NCBI GenBank assembly: GCA_963664365.1
Contig: OY761144.1
Coordinates: 2,232,001 to 2,296,000, forward strand
Direction of reading: 5' to 3'
From: VXRN01 sp963664365
GTDB taxonomy: Bacteria > Chloroflexota > Dehalococcoidia > Lucifugimonadales > UBA1123
Length of the DNA: 64,000 nucleotides
This document shows positions 34,903-43,680 of the stretch, piece after piece. A model generated the notes under the pieces. The model did not search any database, had not been told where the DNA came from, and saw only the letters and a list, made by a program, of their open reading frames with translations. Made by a program: the position numbers and the translations under genes. Position 1 is the first letter of the stretch, and each line of letters starts with the position of its first letter.

Positions 34903-35754
34903 TCAGGAAAGAATCGCCTCGGCGATGCGGCTGAGCCGCTCGAACGCGGCGTCTTCACCTTCTTCGACCGTCTCGAATTTGACTATCGCGCGGTCGGCTC
35001 CGGCGTCGAACAACTCGGAAATCAGGCCGCGGTCGGCGGGCAGATCGAAGACTGAGACCGATATCGAGGCGGGATCGCGGCCCGCCTCAGCCGCGAGCTC
35101 GTCGAGCTTCCGGCGTCCGAATCTGACTTGCTCGGGAGTCACGCGGACGGGCATCCAGCCATCTCCCCACTCGACGACCCGTTTGAAGACGTTGCGGGCC
35201 ATTCCGCCCAGGTAGATCGGAGGATGGGGACGCCGGACGGACCTCGGGAACGAATAGACGGGCGGGAAGTCGTAGTACTTGCCGTGATACTCGCTTTCGA
35301 CGTCGGTCCACAGCGACTTCATCGCCATTACCGCATCGCGTGTCTGAGTCCAGCGACGTGGAAAGTCGCCGCCCATTATCTCGGTCTCCTCTTTCAGCCA
35401 GCCCGCGCCGATGCCGAATAGGAACCGACCGGCGGAGTACATGTCGAGAGTGGCGACCTCTTTGGCGAGCAGCAGCGGGTTGCGCTCCGGGACGAGGCAG
35501 ATTCCGGTGCCGAGCTTGAGCGTGGTCGTGACGGCGGACGCCCTGCCGAGAGCGACGAACGGGTCGGCGATGTCGGCGTAGAACTTCGGGATCGCGCCGT
35601 CCGGGGAGCCGGGCCAGGGAGTAGAAGTTTCGACCGGAATGATGGGGTGCTCCGGAACCCAGAGAGACTCGAAACCCATCTCCTCAGCCCAGCGAGCCAG
35701 CAGGGCGATGTCGGTGGAGTAGTCGGTTGGGGCGGTGTTGATTCCTATGTTCAT
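34903..35754 (-). CDS. LLM-class, probably F420-dependent, oxidoreductase
   Basis: A 283-residue luciferase-like TIM barrel of the short F420-dependent type. MNIGINTAPTDYSTDIALLARWAEEMGFESLWVPEH, GTGICLVPERNPLLLAKEVATLD, GRFLFGIGAGWLKEE and RRPHPPIYLGGMA are typical. It stands alone, convergent with the collagen-like gene. Choice of F420 over FMN rests on overall length and motifs and is not certain. Substrate unknown. Confidence 0.87.
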   Translation of the reverse strand: MNIGINTAPTDYSTDIALLARWAEEMGFESLWVPEHPIIPVETSTPWPGSPDGAIPKFYADIADPFVALGRASAVTTTLKLGTGICLVPERNPLLLAKEVATLDMYSAGRFLFGIGAGWLKEETEIMGGDFPRRWTQTRDAVMAMKSLWTDVESEYHGKYYDFPPVYSFPRSVRRPHPPIYLGGMARNVFKRVVEWGDGWMPVRVTPEQVRFGRRKLDELAAEAGRDPASISVSVFDLPADRGLISELFDAGADRAIVKFETVEEGEDAAFERLSRIAEAILS

Positions 35755-35841
35755 GGCGGGCCTCTCTTTCCGGTTGGGTATTATACAGGGGGTAAGGTGT
35801 CACCCTCACCCATTCGGCAGGCTCTACCCTTCCGGATTCCG

Positions 35842-35863
35842 GCCCCGTATCAAGGTACGGGGC
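35842..35863. repeat. Dispersed palindrome, copy 3 (inverted)
   Basis: GCCCCGTA pairs with TACGGGGC around TCAAGG. The bases after it (AAGCTC) are the reverse of those before the copy at 16759, so this copy is inverted. Confidence 0.55.
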
Positions 35864-35880
35864 AAGCTCTTCGCCGGAAT

Positions 35881-36102
35881 CACTATGGCCTTGCGAAGGC
35901 CACATAAGGGGATGAAAATTGCTTAGCATCTAATTCTCAACCCTCACCCTAACCCTCTCCCAGACTTGGGAGAGGGGATTTTCATGGTAATCACTATGGC
36001 CTTGCGAAGGCCACATAAGGGGATGAAAATTGCTTAGCATCTAATTCTCAACCCTCACCCTAACCCTCTCCCAGACTTGGGAGAGGGGATTTTCATGGTA
36101 AT
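35881..36102. repeat. Perfect 111-bp tandem duplication
   Basis: Bases 35881-35991 are repeated without a difference at 35992-36102. Each unit contains a CCTTGCGAAGG palindrome, a CCCTCACCCTAACCC block and the hairpin CTCTCCC...GGGAGAGGGG followed by ATTTTC. A lone copy of the latter part lies near 29589. Confidence 0.9.
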
Positions 36103-36196
36103 GACGGCTGCGGAGGCGCGCCAACGCTTAGATGCGATTGCCCAGCGTCGGCGGGCGGGTTACACTTTATAGGAGACCGAATCGAGGAGTTGAGCG

Positions 36197-36952
36197 GTGG
36201 AGATATTTCCGGGCGTCCACATGACGCCGAGCGTGCGGTGGTCGCGCGCATACCTGATCGTCGGCGAGACGCTGGCCCTGGTGGACTCCGGCCTGCCGTG
36301 GAACCCGTCGGGGATCGTGAAGTACATACGCTCCATTGGCAGAGAGCCGTCGGAGTTGCGGCACATACTCGTCACGCACAGCCACCCGGACCACACGGGC
36401 GGGACGTCTTCGCTGGTCAAAGCCACCGGCGCGTCGGTGGCGGCTCACAGGTCGGACACGAAGCGGCTGGACGGCAACCGCGAGGTTCTCGCGTACATAG
36501 GCAGCCTCGGAAAGATCAGCGCTCCCCTGCCCTTCATGCGAAAGACGCCTGTCGGCTCGCTGGTGGATGACGGCGACGTTCTTCCAATCCACGGCGGAAT
36601 ACGGGTGATCCACACGCCGGGGCACACGCCGGGGAGCGTGTGCTATCTGCTGGAGGAGTCGGGCGTGCTGTTCTCGGGGGACACGATCTTCTCGGACGGC
36701 CAGCAGTTGAGCAGGTCGGTTCGGTTTCCGGGCTACGACCGCGAGAGCTACGTCAGGTCTCTGAAGCGGCTGTCGGAGTTCGGATTCGAGAGTGTGTGCG
36801 GCGGACACGGGTCGCCGCTGCGGTCGGGCGGCAGCGTCGCGCTGAGGTCGCTGCTGAGAGAGTCGCCGGATCCGCCGACGTGGGGAGGATTTTTCAGGAG
36901 CCTTCCGCGCCGATTTTCGGGCGCGGGCATATTCACGGGGGAGCACGTATAG
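36197..36952 (+). CDS. MBL-fold metallo-hydrolase
   Basis: A 251-residue metallo-beta-lactamase fold hydrolase. The metal motif THSHPDHTGG lies around residue 60-70. HTPGHTPGSVCYLLEE near residue 140 gives the next His, FSGDTIF the bridging Asp, and CGGHGSPL near residue 202 the last His. This is the glyoxalase II-like layout. The start is GTG 36197, with AGGAG upstream. It stands alone ahead of the tRNA cluster. Substrate not deducible. Confidence 0.9.
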   Translation: MEIFPGVHMTPSVRWSRAYLIVGETLALVDSGLPWNPSGIVKYIRSIGREPSELRHILVTHSHPDHTGGTSSLVKATGASVAAHRSDTKRLDGNREVLAYIGSLGKISAPLPFMRKTPVGSLVDDGDVLPIHGGIRVIHTPGHTPGSVCYLLEESGVLFSGDTIFSDGQQLSRSVRFPGYDRESYVRSLKRLSEFGFESVCGGHGSPLRSGGSVALRSLLRESPDPPTWGGFFRSLPRRFSGAGIFTGEHV

Positions 36953-37005
36953 TTTGACACCCTCTCGGAGTATGCCATACTATTTAGGCAGGGTGTTATC
37001 CAGGT

Positions 37006-37077
37006 GGCAACGTAGCTCAGTGGTAGAGCGGGCGCTTCATAAGCGCTAGGTCACAGGTTCGAACCCTGTCGTTGCCA
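37006..37077 (+). tRNA. tRNA-Met (CAT anticodon)
   Basis: Acceptor arms GGCAACG and CGTTGCC pair, the D-arm reads GCTCAGTGGTAGAGC, and the anticodon loop TTCATAA carries CAT. The T-arm ACAGG-TTCGAAC-CCTGT is perfect. CCA is not encoded. Whether it is elongator Met or an Ile tRNA with modified C34 cannot be told. Confidence 0.9.
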
Positions 37078-37126
37078 CTCCGAGGTGGCGGCATACAGGC
37101 AGGAGCCGTCAGGCGGAGTTGTCCCT

Positions 37127-37202
37127 GGGCGGTTAGCTCAGTGGTTAGAGCGCTCGCCTCACACGCGAGAGGTCCGAGGTTCAAATCCTCGATCGCCCAC
37201 CA
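37127..37202 (+). tRNA. tRNA-Val (CAC anticodon)
   Basis: GGGCGGT pairs with ATCGCCC (one G-T/T-A edge). The anticodon loop CTCACAC in the stem CTCGC/GCGAG carries CAC. CCA is encoded. Confidence 0.92.
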
Positions 37203-37254
37203 CGCACACTGTCCGAAACAGGCAGGGTACGCGGATAGCGTCCGTCGGAAACGT

Positions 37255-37340
37255 GCCGAAGTGGCGGAACGGTAGACGCGCTACGTTCAGGACGTAGTAT
37301 CCTTACGGGTGTGTGGGTTCGACTCCCTCCTTCGGCACCA
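37255..37340 (+). tRNA. tRNA-Leu (CAG anticodon)
   Basis: A class II tRNA with a long variable arm. GCCGAAG pairs with CTTCGGC, and the anticodon loop TTCAGGA in CTACG/CGTAG carries CAG. CCA is encoded. Confidence 0.92.
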
Positions 37341-37381
37341 GGACCTCATCCACCAACCGCGCGGTGATGATGATATAGAGT

Positions 37382-37458
37382 GCGCTTGTAGCTCAGTTGG
37401 ATAGAGCGCAGCCCTGCGGAGGCTGAGGTCGTGGGTTCGAGTCCCGCCAAGCGCGCCA
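37382..37458 (+). tRNA. tRNA-Arg (GCG anticodon)
   Basis: GCGCTTG pairs with CAAGCGC. The anticodon loop CTGCGGA in CAGCC/GGCTG carries GCG. CCA is encoded after the discriminator G. Confidence 0.9.
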
Positions 37459-37500
37459 CTCTTTCAGTCCGTCGCCGGTCAGGTCGGCATCTCAGAACGT

Positions 37501-37577
37501 GGGCGGTTAGCTCAGCCGGTTAGAGCGTCTGTCTTACACACAGAAGGTCAGAGGTTCGAGTCCTCTATCGCCCACCA
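37501..37577 (+). tRNA. tRNA-Val (TAC anticodon)
   Basis: GGGCGGT pairs with ATCGCCC. The anticodon loop CTTACAC in TCTGT/ACAGA carries TAC. CCA is encoded. It closely resembles the CAC valine tRNA upstream. Confidence 0.92.
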
Positions 37578-37736
37578 CTCCGTGAACTGCGTTTACAGCT
37601 TGCCTGCGCGCCTTAATGAGCCGTGAAATGCGCCGGGGACGAGGCAGCGGAGGCTCTGGGCCAATCCTTTGATACAATGAATAATGGCCCAAGCTCAGAG
37701 TTTGGAACAGCTTGTCAGCAGCCGGGAGGAACGGAC

Positions 37737-40520
37737 TTGCGCCCAATAACGTCTGCCATGAGAAAGTGGCTGCCCGCCTTGATTGCGGCCTCGGCCCTAC
37801 TGACGCTGTTCATAGCCTGCGGTGACGGCGAGCCGCCGGCAGTCTCAACGCCTACTCCCATTTCCGAGAACGGCGACACAGCCGCAGCTAAGGCCGTTGC
37901 CTCGCCCACTGCCGGGGTCGCAGTCGATCCCTCTCCCAATCCCAGCCCTACCCCCACTCCCGACGACAGAGAAGAAGCCATAGCCGCCGCCGTAGCCGAG
38001 GCCGTTGCCGCGGCCCTAGCCGAGGTCGCATCCGGTCCCACTCCCATTCCTAGCCTCGGCCCCACTCCCAGTCCTAGCCTCGGTCCTACACCTACTCCCA
38101 GTCCCAGCCCCGACCCTACCTCCACTCCTGACGACAGGGATGAAGCGATAGCCGCCGCCATAGACAAGGCCGTAGCTGAGGCCGTCGCTGCGGCTGTGGC
38201 CGGGGGCAAAGTCGGTCCATCTCCCAGTCCTAGCCCCGGTCCTACACCTACTGCTGACGACAGGGATGAGGCCATAGCCGCCGTCGTAGCCGAGGCCGTC
38301 GCAGCGGTCATGGCCGAGGTCGCGGCTGATCCGACACCCAGTCCTGCCCTAGATCCCACACCTACTCCAATTCCCGACTCCGATCCTACGCCTGCTCCCG
38401 GTCCCGGCCCCGATCCTACCTCTACCCCCGTTCCTGCTCCCACTGTTGACCACAGCGCGGCAGCCACCGCCACCGCCGCCGCGAAAATCAACGCCGCTGC
38501 CCAGGCCCTGAGCGCGGCCATGCCCATAGCCCTGGATTACTATTTCAACAGCGGCAATCGCGGCGACCGGGACGCGGCCATAGCGCACGCCGTATCCAAA
38601 ACCAACGCCGATCCCGAGGCCGTAGCCAGGGCTTTCGACGAGGCCGTGGGCAGCATGTCCGCTGCCCCTCTGCCCGTCGATCCCGCTGCAAAAGGAATGT
38701 CCGATGACATGGCCGCGGCCGTGACCCTAGCCCTGGAATACATCATCCAATCTCCTAACGACCTCAAGGGGGCCGTAGCTCACGCCGTCTCCCAGACCAA
38801 CGCCGACGCCGACGCCGTGGCCGATGCGCTGAACAAGGTCCTGAGCAACCCCGTCGGATTTCCCAACCTGAACACTGATACAGCCATAGCCGCCGCAAAC
38901 GCCGTGTCCGAGGCCAACGCCCTAGCCGCGGCCGGCGCACGAGCCGATGCCGCCGAAGCCCAAAGGCAGGCCGCCGCCAAGGCCTCTGCCGAGCAAACCG
39001 CCAGGGCACTGGCCACCGTCACTCCCGTCCCCATCCCAACCCCCATCCCAGTCCAGCGTTACGACCACTGGAACGACCACGAGTGGCTGGCGGATCCAAA
39101 ACCCTGGTGGAGGGAGTCCAATCCGTACGACTGCGACCCGCCGCCCAACCCCAGTTCGCCCTGGACCGCCGCGGGGCTGCCGGACCTGGGCGGCCAAGAT
39201 CCCCTGTCCCTAATACGCTGGTTCGGCAACGGCAGCTACGTCCGCTACGGCCTCATGGGATTCGAAGGATGCACCTTGATGAGCAAGCATCCAGAGCGCA
39301 CTCACTTGGACATACCCGCAGACCCTACATACTACTCCCTGGGCAATCTGGAGATAGCCGTGGACATTGCCAGGGCGCCATCCGACGCTCAGGGATGGCC
39401 GAATGACGACGGCTCCCGGATAGACATGAGCATGGCGGAAGCGGTCGATGCGCTCAACGACAACGTAGCCGCGTACTTTCGCAAAATCTCTCAGGGCAAG
39501 CTGCGGATGACTTTCGTCGCAGGCGAGGAGTTTCAGGCGAGCGGCAGCGCAACCCCGCAGGAGGTGGAGGACCAGTGGTTCGTCCTGATTGGCGTTGTGG
39601 GATGCGACCCGAACGACCCGAACAGGCCCGGCTGCCGATGGGGTACGCCCGGCGCGCTGAATCGCTTTTTGCTGAACGACGTCAGAAGCTACTCCGGCGG
39701 GTCGGCGTGGAACGGCTATGCGGAGTTTGGACTCGTCAGCCTGAAACACGCCGTAATGATGACTCTGGTCCACGAAATCGGCCACGCCTGGATGTTCTGG
39801 CCCCACTCATATACCGAACTTCCCTGGAGGCCGAACCCCAACCAGCCGTACCAGATGCCCAACTTCTACAGCAACCCCCACGACTTCATGTCTGAACTGA
39901 GCTTCGCCAGGCCCACCGGGTGGTATCAGGATATGCCGTCCACCCTGGCCATCAACCGGTACGCCGCCGGCTGGATCGAGCCGGAAGACGTGGCGCTGCA
40001 TCTTTCGGACCAGGGAACCTACACGCTGGCCAGACCCAGAGAGAGCGGATTCCAGTTCTTAGTCATTCACTCCGGACGGCCCGGCGCCTTCACCACCCTG
40101 GAGGTACTGGACGAACGGAATGCCGTCTATCGCGACACCAACGACGTGGTCTATGACCCCGCAAGTCCGAACCAGCGGCGTCCCATTCGATATGACGGCG
40201 TGATGGTGAGCCGGTACGACCAGACCAACGGCACGGGCATCAACGCGCGGGTCGGCCCGGCCCTATACAACTCCGACAACCCCGACTACGAATCCGACGT
40301 GGGCTACGGCCGCGACGACTTCTCCGTCATTGCGGACGGAGAATCCAGGAGCATAGGCGGCGGGATAACCGTCAGCGTGTCGAAGAACTCCAACGGCAGC
40401 TATGACGTAAACGTAACGGGCGGCAGGATAGCGGAGTACAGGCCCTGGTGCAGACCGATCTGGTTCCCTCCGGGAGGGTACGACACCGGCTGCATGATGG
40501 AGGACCACTTTGGCAACTAG
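37737..40520 (+). CDS. Surface lipoprotein metallopeptidase with Ala-rich helical and Pro-rich repeats
   Basis: A 927-residue lipoprotein. The signal helix ends in LLTLFIAC. The next 250 residues alternate Pro/Thr/Ser linkers (GPTPSPSLGPTP) with at least three Ala-rich helices starting DDRDEAIAA and containing AEAVAAAVAE. A second helical part carries repeats ending AVAHAVSQTNADADAVADAL. From about residue 445 lies a globular domain with HEIGHAWMFWPHS near residue 678, a zinc HExxH motif of M6/gametolysin-like type. FRKISQGKLRMTFVAGEEF ahead of it fits secreted metallopeptidases. I chose TTG 37737, six bases after GGGAGGA; an ATG at 37758 is the alternative. It follows the tRNA cluster. Confidence 0.85.
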   Translation: MRPITSAMRKWLPALIAASALLTLFIACGDGEPPAVSTPTPISENGDTAAAKAVASPTAGVAVDPSPNPSPTPTPDDREEAIAAAVAEAVAAALAEVASGPTPIPSLGPTPSPSLGPTPTPSPSPDPTSTPDDRDEAIAAAIDKAVAEAVAAAVAGGKVGPSPSPSPGPTPTADDRDEAIAAVVAEAVAAVMAEVAADPTPSPALDPTPTPIPDSDPTPAPGPGPDPTSTPVPAPTVDHSAAATATAAAKINAAAQALSAAMPIALDYYFNSGNRGDRDAAIAHAVSKTNADPEAVARAFDEAVGSMSAAPLPVDPAAKGMSDDMAAAVTLALEYIIQSPNDLKGAVAHAVSQTNADADAVADALNKVLSNPVGFPNLNTDTAIAAANAVSEANALAAAGARADAAEAQRQAAAKASAEQTARALATVTPVPIPTPIPVQRYDHWNDHEWLADPKPWWRESNPYDCDPPPNPSSPWTAAGLPDLGGQDPLSLIRWFGNGSYVRYGLMGFEGCTLMSKHPERTHLDIPADPTYYSLGNLEIAVDIARAPSDAQGWPNDDGSRIDMSMAEAVDALNDNVAAYFRKISQGKLRMTFVAGEEFQASGSATPQEVEDQWFVLIGVVGCDPNDPNRPGCRWGTPGALNRFLLNDVRSYSGGSAWNGYAEFGLVSLKHAVMMTLVHEIGHAWMFWPHSYTELPWRPNPNQPYQMPNFYSNPHDFMSELSFARPTGWYQDMPSTLAINRYAAGWIEPEDVALHLSDQGTYTLARPRESGFQFLVIHSGRPGAFTTLEVLDERNAVYRDTNDVVYDPASPNQRRPIRYDGVMVSRYDQTNGTGINARVGPALYNSDNPDYESDVGYGRDDFSVIADGESRSIGGGITVSVSKNSNGSYDVNVTGGRIAEYRPWCRPIWFPPGGYDTGCMMEDHFGN

Positions 40521-40532
40521 CGGCGGCCGGCT

Positions 40533-40874
40533 ATGAACGAGACATCTTTGGGAAACACCGCCCTAACCATGAACGACGTGGACGATATCGTGCGGCGAAT
40601 CGTCGAGGTTGCCCAGCCCGAGAAGATAATCCTCTTCGGCTCCGCCGCGCGCGGCGAAATGGGACCGCACAGCGACCTGGACCTACTCGTAATCAAGTCG
40701 GGGGTTCACCGACGGCGGCTCGGCGTAGAGATCCGGCGCAGCCTGTACGGTGTCGAGGCGTCCCTCGACATCGTGGTGGCGACCCCTGAGGATATAGAGA
40801 GATACAAGGACAGCCACGCGCTGGTGTACAAACCCGCTCTGCGGGAAGGGATGCTGCTGTATGACGCATCGTGA
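40533..40874 (+). CDS. MNT-type nucleotidyltransferase (antitoxin-like)
   Basis: A 113-residue minimal nucleotidyltransferase. The signature GSAARGEMGPHSDLDLLV at about residues 36-53 contains the G-S motif and the two catalytic aspartates; a third acidic position lies in SLDIVVAT. It overlaps the next gene by 14 bases, and that gene encodes a HEPN protein. MNT/HEPN pairs are a known two-gene family, some being toxin-antitoxin systems in which MNT modifies the HEPN RNase (MntA/HepT). The start could also be ATG 40569 (MNDVDDIV). Confidence 0.9.
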   Translation: MNETSLGNTALTMNDVDDIVRRIVEVAQPEKIILFGSAARGEMGPHSDLDLLVIKSGVHRRRLGVEIRRSLYGVEASLDIVVATPEDIERYKDSHALVYKPALREGMLLYDAS

Positions 40875-41253
40875 ACGCTTTCCGCAAGATGACCCGCGCG
40901 AATGGTTGAACCGCGCCAGAGGCAACCTCGCGCGGGCCAAGCGCCGTGCCCCGGAGGACTATCTGGAAGACCTTTGCTTCGACGCTCAGCAGGCGGCAGA
41001 GAAGGCCGTCAAAGCGTTGCTGGTCATGCACAACGTCAACTTCCCCTACGTGCATGACTTGGCCCGGCTCTTGTCGCTTCTAGAAGATTCGGGAGAGGAT
41101 ATTCCAGATGCGGTCCGCCAAGCCGCGGACCTTACCGATTACGCGACGTTGACCCGCTACCCGGGAGCCTATGAGTCAGTCGCCGAAGAAGAGTACACCA
41201 ATGCTGTCGAGATTGCCGAAGCCGTAGTCCGGTGGGCAGAGGGGCGCTTGTGA
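40861..41253 (+). CDS. HEPN domain protein (partner of MNT)
   Basis: A 130-residue all-helical HEPN protein. The conserved helix DLCFDAQQAAEKAVKALLV, the FPYVHDLARLLSLL stretch and the late TRYPGAYE motif are diagnostic. The RNase motif R-x4-6-H of toxic HEPN proteins is not obvious, so it may be one of the non-catalytic HEPN proteins that accompany MNT enzymes. About 90 bases separate it from the KTSC gene; they stay open in one frame, but I cannot assign them. Confidence 0.88.
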   Translation: MTHRERFPQDDPREWLNRARGNLARAKRRAPEDYLEDLCFDAQQAAEKAVKALLVMHNVNFPYVHDLARLLSLLEDSGEDIPDAVRQAADLTDYATLTRYPGAYESVAEEEYTNAVEIAEAVVRWAEGRL

Positions 41254-41342
41254 TGGCCGAGACAAGCTGGTGCAGCACTGCTGGCTGGGAATGGACGAGA
41301 TGACCAAGCCTATGGAGGTGCGGGCTGAGTACGGAAAAGGAA

Positions 41343-41573
41343 ATGTTGATGGAGCCACAGCCAGTTAGTTCAAGTAACATCCGGTCGGTCGGATATGACG
41401 ACGAGACGCAGACTCTGGAGCTTGAGTTCCATAGTGGCGGCGTTTATCAGTACCATGGTGTACCTAAGGCAGCTCACCAGGGCCTGATGCAAGCCTCATC
41501 CAAGGGTTCCTACTTTCACCAGAATATTCGAGGGCAATATAACTTTACCCGAGTGAGACAACAAAAGCAATGA
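41343..41573 (+). CDS. KTSC domain protein
   Basis: A 76-residue protein nearly all made of the KTSC domain. SSNIRSVGYDDETQTLELEF, GGVYQYHGVP and SKGSYFHQNIRGQY match the family, which is named for the lysine-tRNA-synthetase C-terminal-like region. Its function is not established. Its stop codon overlaps the start of the OLD nuclease gene (ATGA), so the two are translated together. Confidence 0.85.
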   Translation: MLMEPQPVSSSNIRSVGYDDETQTLELEFHSGGVYQYHGVPKAAHQGLMQASSKGSYFHQNIRGQYNFTRVRQQKQ

Positions 41574-43549
41574 TCATTCAAAAACTACGTGTGAAGAATT
41601 TTCGGTCTATCTTGGACGAAACCTTGCCTTGTGACTCCCTTACGGCTCTGGTAGGGCGAAACGGTTCTGGGAAGTCCTCGTTCTTGAGTGCTCTAGAACT
41701 TTTCTATAACGCATCAGCCAGAGTGACGCCAGAGGACTTTTACTCAGAAGACATGACTCAGGATATTGAGATTGCAATCACATTCGTGGACCTTAGTCAA
41801 GAAGCAACAGGATTTTTCTCGGCTTATGTTAACAACGATAGCCTCACAGTCGTTCGAATTTTTTCTAATCCCGAACAGGGTAAGTCAGGCACTTATCATG
41901 GAATGAGGCTACAGAATCCCGATTTCGTTTCCGTCAGGGATGCCGGTGGCGCTATGGATGTTAGGCGAGCATACAATGAGATTAGGAAGACCACAGAGTA
42001 CTCATCGTTACCTTCTGCCACATCAGCAGATGCAGTGCGCAGAGAATTGACCGAATGGGAGAACCGGAATCCCGACGAATGTTCACTGCAAAGGGATGAT
42101 GGGCAATTCTTTGGATTCACAGGAGTGGGTCAAGGTTATTTGGGGCGATATACCAGATTTATATTCATACCGGCCGTAAGAGACGCACAGGAGGACGCAA
42201 CTGAGGGGAGAGGAGCATCGGTAACGGAAATAATGGATCTAGTGGTTCGAAATGTGCTCGCAGAGCGACCAGAGGTTGCAAATTTCAAACAACATACGCA
42301 GGATCAATACAAGGAAGTCATGGACCCAAAGAAGCTCACAGAATTAGACACGTTAGCAGATGACTTGTCAAGTACACTCCAATTCTATGTCCCAGAGACG
42401 AAGGTTCTTCTAGACTGGTCTGAACTTGTGGACATCCCAATCCCTATGCCGCAAGCACGAGTTAAATTGATGGAGGATGAATACGAATCAATGGTTGAGA
42501 GGACTGGGCACGGTCTCCAACGGGCCTTTATCATAACAATGTTACAGCATCTTGACGCCATTAGACGTTCGGAGCCGGCGTCAAATGACAGAACACGGGA
42601 GGAAACTAAGATTGGCACACGAACTGTTGATCCTCAATTACCTAACCTAGTGCTGGCAATCGAGGAACCGGAGCTATACCAGCATCCAAGCCGTCAGCGT
42701 CATCTAGCTTCAGTCTTGTGGGATTTTGCCTCGGGAACGATACCGGGCGTCGCCGAAAGTACTCAGGTCATTTATGCTACTCACTCCCCATTATTTATTG
42801 GGCTAGACCGCTTTGACCAGATACGTGTCCTACGCAAGGTTTCCCATGGTGATGGTAAGCCACGACGTACACATCTCACGATAGCAGATATGGAAGCTGT
42901 TGCTGACGATCTATGGGACGCGAGCTGTAGGCAAGGTGAGAAATTCACTTCTCAGACACTTCGACCTCGTCTTCAGGCTCTAATGACTCCCTGGATGAAT
43001 GAAGGATTTTTTGCAGATATTGTAGTGTTGGTAGAAGGTGAAGACGACCGAACTGCAATTATCGGAGTTGCAAAATCAATGCATCAGGACTTCGACAGAC
43101 TTGGAGTGGCCGTCATCCCATGCAACGGAAAGAACAATCTGGATAGGCCATTGGTAATCTTCCGCCAGCTTGGTATTCCCGTGTATGTCGTCTGGGACGG
43201 AGATTACAACAATGGTGGCGCTAAACTAGAAGATAACAGATATCTTCTACGACTTCTTGGGAAAGAGGAACAGGACTGGCCCGACTTTGTTGAGGATTTT
43301 GGTGCCTGCTTTAAGGTCAACTTGGAGAAAACTCTGTCAGATGAAATAGGAAGCGACCTATTTGAGCGATTGCTTTCCAAGTCCAAATCGGACTTCGGTA
43401 TCCCTCAAAAGGCCCAAGCACTTAAGAGCCCCGTAGTGATTCAACGCATCGTCGAAGGTGCTGCTCAATGTGGTAAGACCAGTACATCACTCAAAGGCAT
43501 CGTTGATAACATCATTGCGCTCAAGAACCAAGCGGAAGCCTCCCCATGA
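41570..43549 (+). CDS. OLD-family ATP-dependent nuclease (AAA ATPase plus Toprim)
   Basis: A 659-residue OLD-type protein. LVGRNGSGKSSFLSALELFY at about residues 28-47 is the Walker A. An ABC-type signature region follows. VLAIEEPELYQHPSRQ near 361 is Walker B, and YATHSPLF is the H-loop. The Toprim part starts near residue 485 with VVLVEGEDDRTAI and continues to YVVWDGD near 540. Such proteins are anti-phage nucleases (P2 OLD, GajA of Gabija), but no UvrD helicase (GajB) or reverse transcriptase is next to it. Base and codon use is visibly more A/T-rich than in neighbours, suggesting acquisition by transfer. It ends 131 bases before the CRISPR array. Confidence 0.9.
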   Translation: MIIQKLRVKNFRSILDETLPCDSLTALVGRNGSGKSSFLSALELFYNASARVTPEDFYSEDMTQDIEIAITFVDLSQEATGFFSAYVNNDSLTVVRIFSNPEQGKSGTYHGMRLQNPDFVSVRDAGGAMDVRRAYNEIRKTTEYSSLPSATSADAVRRELTEWENRNPDECSLQRDDGQFFGFTGVGQGYLGRYTRFIFIPAVRDAQEDATEGRGASVTEIMDLVVRNVLAERPEVANFKQHTQDQYKEVMDPKKLTELDTLADDLSSTLQFYVPETKVLLDWSELVDIPIPMPQARVKLMEDEYESMVERTGHGLQRAFIITMLQHLDAIRRSEPASNDRTREETKIGTRTVDPQLPNLVLAIEEPELYQHPSRQRHLASVLWDFASGTIPGVAESTQVIYATHSPLFIGLDRFDQIRVLRKVSHGDGKPRRTHLTIADMEAVADDLWDASCRQGEKFTSQTLRPRLQALMTPWMNEGFFADIVVLVEGEDDRTAIIGVAKSMHQDFDRLGVAVIPCNGKNNLDRPLVIFRQLGIPVYVVWDGDYNNGGAKLEDNRYLLRLLGKEEQDWPDFVEDFGACFKVNLEKTLSDEIGSDLFERLLSKSKSDFGIPQKAQALKSPVVIQRIVEGAAQCGKTSTSLKGIVDNIIALKNQAEASP

Positions 43550-43680
43550 TTCTCCAAACCTGCAAGTGCCTCGCTGAAGTCCCCCGACACGCGGCGCGGG
43601 AGAAGTCGAGCCGGCGCAGACACCCTTCGACGCTGCATCTGTGGTGAGTGCGCCGACCTCTGGCGTCGTCGCGGTCCAAG

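Noticed and set aside
41254..41342. An open frame after the HEPN gene reading QHCWLGMDEMTKPMEV
   Set aside because: Protein-like but short, without a ribosome site or a recognised family; could be a relic, not enough to annotate.
37006..43549. The tRNA cluster followed by MNT/HEPN, KTSC and OLD genes as an integrative island
   Set aside because: No integrase, no repeated tRNA end and no element boundary could be found, so only a defence-type neighbourhood is claimed.
41570..43549. A Gabija system (GajA with GajB)
   Set aside because: The OLD nuclease is present but no UvrD-type helicase follows; the CRISPR array begins instead.
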